Positions 41,297-45,396 of a stretch of 45,396 nt of DNA are shown piece after piece. Source of the DNA: a virus. How positions within the stretch are numbered: the first letter of the stretch is position 1; each line of letters opens with the position of its first letter. Where the stretch lies: positions 1 to 45,396 of the IMG/VR virus record IMGVR_UViG_3300005096_000082; one strand, 5' to 3'. Under the pieces are notes generated by a model, which was not told the DNA's origin, searched no databases, and saw nothing but the letters and a program-made list of their open reading frames with translations. The position numbers and the translations under genes were made by a program.

Positions 41297-41344
41297 ATGA
41301 GCCGTAGCCAAAAGCGAAGGCGATTATCCCGAAGTTGTATGTAA
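41297..41344 (+). CDS. Possible 15-residue basic leader peptide before SSB
   Basis: AACGGAGGGAT sits at ideal distance before ATG 41297; the peptide MSRSQKRRRLSRSCM is strongly basic and ends 26 bases before the SSB start. It is the first frame after promoter P4. Could be a leader peptide or a chance frame beneath a good site. Confidence 0.35.
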   Translation: MSRSQKRRRLSRSCM

Positions 41345-41370
41345 CAATGTGAATAATGGAGATACATCAC

Positions 41371-42330
41371 ATGACCAAGGAAAATGTTGATATCCTCGCA
41401 CTGGCAAAATCTGCTGGTGAGGGTGAAGGCAACGATCAGTCTGTTGCTCAGAAAGGTCCAACACGTGAGATCACACCAGCGGGTAAGACACCTGCACGGT
41501 TTGTATCCTACGTTGAGACAGGCAGCCACATGGCCTATCACGAAGGCAAGGCGACGAAGAACAAGCCGATGGTTCGGGGTAAGTTCGAACTGCTGGGCAA
41601 GAAGCACCGCAACGAGCATACCGACAACGAGGGTAACGTCAAAGTTTGGTACAACACCATCGAATTCGGAATGGGCAAAAATCGTGAACTGCCTCTGTCG
41701 TCAAATGAGAAGGCTGGCTTTTACAAGCTGCTGAAGAAGATGATGGCCGGTCGTGACGGTATCAAGAACATGGGCGAGATGCTAGGTGAAGGTTTCATGA
41801 TCGAGATCGTCCACAGCAAGTCCACTGATGGCAAGCAGACCTACGCCAACATGAAGAAGGATGGCGAATGGACAGTCAGTGCGCCGTTCTATGACCGGCC
41901 CGGTGACGACGGTGAAATGGAAGCTGTTGCGTTGGACATCCCGGCGTTCAATGAGCCTATCCAATTCCTGCAGCAATCCAAGGCATGCAAGGTCATGTGG
42001 GACACGCTGTTCATTGACGGTGAATTCGAACGCACCGTCAAGGAAGAGGGCAAGGACGAACGCAAGGAAATGGTGTCGAAGAACTTCCTGCAGAACCGTA
42101 TCTTGGCCAGTGTCACATTCGAAGGCTCGTTGCTTCAGGAAGCTCTGGGTGGTATCGAGGGCATTGTCATTGAAGAGCCTTCAAAGGTCGAAGATGAAAC
42201 GCCTGTCGTTATGGACGACGAGGCTCCTGCAGCCGACGAGAAGGCCGCTGACCTGAAGAAAGAGCTTGGTGATGAGAAGGATGAAGACACATCCGGCTCT
42301 GACAACCCGCTCGCTGCGTTGGGCTTCTGA
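41371..42330 (+). CDS. Single-stranded DNA-binding protein
   Basis: A 319-residue protein from ATG 41371; the upstream in-frame ATG 41356 lies on top of the GGAG site. The central part (KFELLGKKHRNEHTDNEGNVKVWYNTIEFGM, shown as KFELLGKKHRN and VWYNTIEFG) is an OB-like beta region. The C-terminus is very acidic (VEDETPVVMDDEAPAADEK, then DEKDEDTSGSDNPLAALGF), ending in Phe, like T7 gp2.5 and other phage SSBs that use the tail to bind partners. Followed at once by the exonuclease. Confidence 0.82.
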   Translation: MTKENVDILALAKSAGEGEGNDQSVAQKGPTREITPAGKTPARFVSYVETGSHMAYHEGKATKNKPMVRGKFELLGKKHRNEHTDNEGNVKVWYNTIEFGMGKNRELPLSSNEKAGFYKLLKKMMAGRDGIKNMGEMLGEGFMIEIVHSKSTDGKQTYANMKKDGEWTVSAPFYDRPGDDGEMEAVALDIPAFNEPIQFLQQSKACKVMWDTLFIDGEFERTVKEEGKDERKEMVSKNFLQNRILASVTFEGSLLQEALGGIEGIVIEEPSKVEDETPVVMDDEAPAADEKAADLKKELGDEKDEDTSGSDNPLAALGF

Positions 42331-42332
42331 TC

Positions 42333-43388
42333 GTGGCAGATAACAAACTGCTTCTGGAAATGTTCGGGCTGAAAAGCTCGGACATGGACACCCAGAACCC
42401 GGAATTCGATATGGTCCCGATCTACCCTCAACGGGTGGCCGAGATTGACGCGGATTTCATCTGCTACCAATTGGCATGCACACGCAAGGCAGATCAGGAA
42501 AAGATCGACGCCGGATTGATGAAGCCACGCACCCTCGACGAGTTGTTCGCAGGGGCACAGGAAGTAATGGCCCGTCTGGCCCGTATGGCGGGCGCTGAGA
42601 GCTACAAGGCACACATTACGCCCGGAGGTACTACAAAGGGCAACAGGGCCGTCACAGCGCTTACCAAGCCGTATCAGGGCAACCGTGCAGACACGGAGAA
42701 GCCTGAGCATCTGGACGCACTTCGCGGTATGATCGGAGAGGCACCTTTTGGTGTGGTTCATATCGACCAAGAGGCCGACGATGGCATGACACAGGCGAAC
42801 TACGCTGCCTGCCTGTTAGGCGATCCGAAGATCAGCGTAATCATAAGCCGGGACAAAGACCTGCGGATGGCACCGGGCCTGCACTGGGACTTCAACGACG
42901 AGAAGATTGTCGAGGTTCCTTTGGACAGCTTTGGTTGGTTGTATCAGGAACAGCACGAGCTACCCAGCGGCAAGATGTCGCCGAAGAAAACATTGGGCTA
43001 CGGCCCGGCGTTCTTCTGGGCTCAGTGCCTGATGGGAGACACGGCAGACAACATCGCCGGGTTGCCGAAGATCGACGGCGAGTTCCTGTTCAATCAGGGT
43101 GTTGGCAAGGCTGGTCAGAAAGACCGGCTGTGCGGCGCTGCTCTGGCATTCGCATTGATCGAATCTGCGGCCAGCAATTACGAGGCTTTCCTCGTTGTTC
43201 AGGGTGCATTCGCTACCTCACCCCACGAATGGATCAATCACCACACACAGGAGCCGTGCACAGCGATGCAGGCCCTTGGCGGTGACATGCGATCCCTGTG
43301 GATGCGACGTAGTGTTGGTGACGAGGACTTCGCCAAGTTCTTCAATGAGGAAATCAACCCGCATCTGAAGGTAGGCGACCTCACTTAA
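42333..43388 (+). CDS. 5'-3' exonuclease (FEN/T7 gp6-like)
   Basis: A 351-residue protein from GTG 42333. Metal-binding motifs of the FEN/5' nuclease family: HIDQEADDGMTQANY (E-A-D-D, about residue 145), VIISRDKDLRM (about 170) and LMGDTADNIAGLPKI...GVGKAG (G-D-x-x-D-N, about 231, plus helix-hairpin-helix). It removes RNA primers and degrades host DNA. The N-terminal Asp is in AEIDADFICYQ. A strong hairpin lies just behind it. Confidence 0.9.
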   Translation: MADNKLLLEMFGLKSSDMDTQNPEFDMVPIYPQRVAEIDADFICYQLACTRKADQEKIDAGLMKPRTLDELFAGAQEVMARLARMAGAESYKAHITPGGTTKGNRAVTALTKPYQGNRADTEKPEHLDALRGMIGEAPFGVVHIDQEADDGMTQANYAACLLGDPKISVIISRDKDLRMAPGLHWDFNDEKIVEVPLDSFGWLYQEQHELPSGKMSPKKTLGYGPAFFWAQCLMGDTADNIAGLPKIDGEFLFNQGVGKAGQKDRLCGAALAFALIESAASNYEAFLVVQGAFATSPHEWINHHTQEPCTAMQALGGDMRSLWMRRSVGDEDFAKFFNEEINPHLKVGDLT

Positions 43389-43396
43389 CTGTAATT

Positions 43397-43424
43397 GTGC
43401 AGGGCCGGAATGCTGGTCCTGCAC
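43397..43424 (+). other. Strong hairpin after exonuclease gene
   Basis: GTGCAGGGCCGG pairs with TGGTCCTGCAC and neighbours: perfect 7-bp outer stem GTGCAGG/CCTGCAC (43397-43403/43418-43424), continued by further pairs with G-U to a 4-base loop. No T-tract. Could be a processing site or 3' end stabiliser. Confidence 0.6.
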
Positions 43425-43448
43425 GTCAATCGAATACCGGAGAGAACT

Positions 43449-43631
43449 ATGGAACTATTTACATTCATCCCCGCCGACCGGACCAAGGCAGACGAGAGCG
43501 TACAGGTAGCTGCGAACAGCCTGAGCAACGCAATCGCACTGCTCTGGCCTGAAGGCCCTGCAGACGCCAACCACCAGTTCATCAAGAGCGAGTGGTCTGT
43601 GTTTGCAATCACCATGCGTGAAGTTCTGTGA
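43449..43631 (+). CDS. Small protein (60 aa)
   Basis: ATG 43449 with CCGGAGAGAACT. MELFTFIPADRTKADESVQVAANSLSNAIALLWPEGP; helical and acidic. No family. The GTG of the next gene overlaps its stop. Confidence 0.6.
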   Translation: MELFTFIPADRTKADESVQVAANSLSNAIALLWPEGPADANHQFIKSEWSVFAITMREVL

Positions 43632-43873
43632 GCCGTATGAATACCCGCTGCCATCGCTTCCTGATCGCCGTCTCAATATTTGTCGGGTTCTTCTTTGGCT
43701 GCCGGGCGTACCAAACGATCAGTGCCCGTCTGCATGAGCTTGATCTATTCCACGACCGGCTGGTCTGGCTGCGGAAATGGGTTGACCGCATGTTCGGCGT
43801 GAACCACTGCGCGCAGTCTTACTATCGCTGGTGGAACGGGGCGAAATACGTTCGGAACCCACATGGCAGATAG
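43628..43873 (+). CDS. Small membrane-anchored protein (81 aa)
   Basis: GTG 43628 in a GTGA overlap. One hydrophobic span at about residues 10-24 (FLIAVSIFVGFFFGC), then a basic, aromatic C-terminal domain rich in Trp and Arg (LVWLRKWVDRMFG, YYRWWNGAKYVR). N-in/C-out topology possible. Unknown function. Confidence 0.55.
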   Translation: MSRMNTRCHRFLIAVSIFVGFFFGCRAYQTISARLHELDLFHDRLVWLRKWVDRMFGVNHCAQSYYRWWNGAKYVRNPHGR

Positions 43874-44240
43874 ACGCCTAAAACACGCAGAGATCAAAAC
43901 AGCGCGGGACCTTCTACTCGACGATCAGAACGGCATCTGCCCTCTGTGTGAGAAGAAGTTTGGTCCGAAAGGCAAGCAGCCTGCACTGGATCATGATCAC
44001 ATCACCGGGAGCATACGAGACGTTCTGTGCCTCTGGTGCAATGGCCGAGAGGGAAAGATTTTCAATCTGGCACGATCCGCACGTAAGGGTGAGCCATTGA
44101 AATTCCTGAAGGCACTTGTGGCCTATCACGAGCGCCACAGTATCAGTGTTCACGGACTATCTCATCCAAGCCACAAAACAGAGGTTGAGAAACGGATAGC
44201 ACGGAACAAGAAAGCACGAGAACGGAGAGCCAAGAAATGA
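43863..44240 (+). CDS. Recombination endonuclease VII
   Basis: A 125-residue His-Me finger nuclease. Zn ligands C-P-L-C near residue 25 and LCLWCN near 59; catalytic segment ALDHDHITGSIRDVLC contains the D-H-D-H and the R of the T4 gp49 family. It would resolve Holliday and branched junctions before packaging; in phiKMV-like phages it is also placed near the exonuclease. C-terminus is very basic (RNKKARERRAKK). Confidence 0.92.
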   Translation: MADRRLKHAEIKTARDLLLDDQNGICPLCEKKFGPKGKQPALDHDHITGSIRDVLCLWCNGREGKIFNLARSARKGEPLKFLKALVAYHERHSISVHGLSHPSHKTEVEKRIARNKKARERRAKK

Positions 44241-44368
44241 TGGGAACTATTGTAATGGTCGGTATCGCACCGACCTCATGGAAGATGGGATATGTGCGCC
44301 GCACAACCCGCAAGATCGTTGTTTGCTTTGGGCCGCTGCGCTTCAGCATTCATCGCTTCGTTCGCTAA
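44237..44368 (+). CDS. Tiny basic protein (43 aa)
   Basis: ATG 44237 in an ATGA overlap with endonuclease VII. MMGTIVMVGIAPTSWKMGYVRRTTRKIVVCFGPLRF: beta-like and basic. Unknown; 22 bases before the next gene. Confidence 0.5.
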   Translation: MMGTIVMVGIAPTSWKMGYVRRTTRKIVVCFGPLRFSIHRFVR

Positions 44369-44390
44369 ACCAATTTTACGGAGAGAACAA

Positions 44391-44771
44391 ATGACTATGC
44401 ACAAACTGACACGACGTGGATTTGACAACAAACCAATCCACAACATCGGCGTGGAAACCTCTGAGATACGGTCTCTGTGGTCCCTGCCAGTAGGATGCGA
44501 AATCCGCATGATCAACGGCGACGTACACCAGTTGTCTGAGGGACCGGCAGTTGTAACCAAGTTGTCCGGCTTCAAAGCCACAGTCATGCTCGGTGCGCGA
44601 AATGACAGCGAGTACGACGGCGCGATCTGTGTCCAAGCTGAAGGCATATCGACCATTGAAGGCAAGGCTGCCGGGTCCGACATTGTCTACGACGATGGCA
44701 CGAAGGTTGAGGTGATCCAGAGCATTGATGCAATACTCATCGCTCTGTCAATCGCACCGCCGCAGGTCTGA
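44391..44771 (+). CDS. Hypothetical protein (126 aa)
   Basis: ATG 44391 after ACGGAGAGAACAA (longer in-frame starts overlap the tiny gene before it). Beta-rich sequence (GCEIRMINGDVHQLSEGPAV, FKATVMLGARNDSEYDG, GTKVEVIQSIDAILIAL). No family recognised. Strong ribosome-binding site. Confidence 0.6.
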   Translation: MTMHKLTRRGFDNKPIHNIGVETSEIRSLWSLPVGCEIRMINGDVHQLSEGPAVVTKLSGFKATVMLGARNDSEYDGAICVQAEGISTIEGKAAGSDIVYDDGTKVEVIQSIDAILIALSIAPPQV

Positions 44772-44962
44772 TGGACCGCGAACAGGTCAAGGCCCTCATA
44801 ACCAGCTTGTTTACGACGCTGGGTGAGGGCCTGCAGGTAGATGCCCCGAACGAGACGCAAAGCTCGACATCATCTGCCCTTGGTCAAGTTGGTTCGTCGA
44901 TGGTATCAATCGTTGACGATATCGACTGGCATATCCGAGAAGTGTTTGGAGAGAACAAATGA
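44771..44962 (+). CDS. Small acidic protein (63 aa)
   Basis: ATG 44771 overlaps the previous TGA by one base (TGATG). MDREQVKALITSLFTTLGEG then Ser-rich, ending WHIREVFGENK. Unknown function. Confidence 0.55.
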   Translation: MDREQVKALITSLFTTLGEGLQVDAPNETQSSTSSALGQVGSSMVSIVDDIDWHIREVFGENK

Positions 44963-45141
44963 GATTTCGTATAAGGCAAAGCAGCATGACCGTTGCGGCG
45001 GCGGACGATGAAAATGAAATTCTTCACTATGCCGATCAGTACCGCAAAGACGGTGAAATCACGGTGCAGTACCATACAGGAACACACTGGAAACGATTTG
45101 CACTTTTCTGCCAATGGCCAATTGAAGGGGAAACGAAATGA
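44959..45141 (+). CDS. Small protein (60 aa) before ligase
   Basis: ATG 44959 in an ATGA overlap. MRFRIRQSSMTVAAADDENEILHYADQYRKDGEITVQYH; mixed beta. Its TGA overlaps the ligase ATG, and GAAGGGGAAACGA within it is the ligase ribosome-binding site. Confidence 0.55.
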   Translation: MRFRIRQSSMTVAAADDENEILHYADQYRKDGEITVQYHTGTHWKRFALFCQWPIEGETK

Positions 45142-45396
45142 ACGCAACAATTCCACTGGCAAAGACATTTGCCGGTAAGCTGCCAGTAACGGGCTTTGTG
45201 TCCGAGAAGCTGGATGGCGTACCAATAAAATTCACCTGTTTCAGCAATGGTATCCTGACCTCTGAGACCCGACAGGGTAAGAGCGTCGGAGCGTCGATTG
45301 ATCACATTCGTGCTGAGCTTCGAGAAGTCATGCACGAAGGCGACACGGTCGTCATGGAAATCTTCCTGCCCGGCAAGCCGTTCAAAGATAGCTCGG
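45138..45396 (+). CDS. ATP-dependent DNA ligase, N-terminal part (continues at base 1)
   Basis: ATG 45138 after GAAGGGGAAACGA. First 56 residues up to the terminal repeat: SEKLDGVPIKF carries the catalytic K-x-D-G (Lys24), then LTSETRQGKSVG, the usual R-containing motif Ia region. The frame then continues into the repeat and on at the left end, giving 306 residues in all. Family assignment firm from motif I. Confidence 0.88.
   Translation, partial: MNATIPLAKTFAGKLPVTGFVSEKLDGVPIKFTCFSNGILTSETRQGKSVGASIDHIRAELREVMHEGDTVVMEIFLPGKPFKDSS
45306..45396. repeat. Terminal direct repeat, right copy
   Basis: Identical to bases 1-91. Coding frame of the ligase matches on both copies, so the two ends are one locus. 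Confidence 0.95.

Overview
The window is a complete or near-complete genome of a lytic, T7-like podovirus (Autographiviridae type). Every supportable gene lies on the + strand. The first 91 bases are repeated exactly as the last 91 bases, and one reading frame (a DNA ligase) runs unbroken across that joint. The contig is therefore a closed circle, or a terminally redundant molecule opened at an arbitrary place, of about 45.3 kb unique sequence. A single-subunit RNA polymerase placed after the DNA-metabolism genes and directly before the structural genes is the phiKMV-like arrangement. A GTA-type 3-TM holin and a secreted protein of a type common in Rhodobacterales suggest a marine alphaproteobacterial (Roseobacter-group) host; this host call is inference.

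Layout, read from the biological left end near 26 kb. 25.7-27.35 kb is a 1.66 kb gene-poor region. It holds an odd tRNA (Pro-like), a phage-promoter-like motif next to AT-rich DNA (candidate origin), a strong sigma70-like promoter, and about 640 nt packed with stable hairpins (candidate structured RNA). 27.35-33.2 kb carries early genes, mostly small and unrecognised, including an exported ClpP-like protein and a small possible beta-barrel. 33.2-41.25 kb is a tightly overlapping replication operon: primase, HNH endonuclease, helicase, metallophosphoesterase-like protein, dATP/dGTP diphosphohydrolase-family protein, HD hydrolase, two mini-ORFs, PolA-type DNA polymerase and a phosphoribosyltransferase-fold protein. 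41.25-45.4 kb and 1-3.4 kb hold SSB, 5'-3' exonuclease, endonuclease VII, small genes, ligase and RNA polymerase.

3.5-25.7 kb is the late region: small genes, portal, scaffold, capsid (followed by the only clear intrinsic terminator), tail tubular proteins A and B, three internal virion proteins, tail fibre, small holin, both terminase subunits, coiled-coil protein, GH19-like endolysin, 3-TM holin, small possible virion-surface proteins, and a Tad2-like (DUF2829) anti-Thoeris candidate.

Four near-identical motifs (CCCCGCCTTATAG) and one variant lie at intergenic positions, all on the + strand. They precede the late region, scaffold/capsid, tail fibre, SSB and the origin candidate, and they are the best candidates for promoters of the phage polymerase. 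Expected programme: host sigma70 transcription from about 26.7 kb makes the structured leader and early genes through to the RNA polymerase, which then reads its own promoters for DNA metabolism and virion genes.
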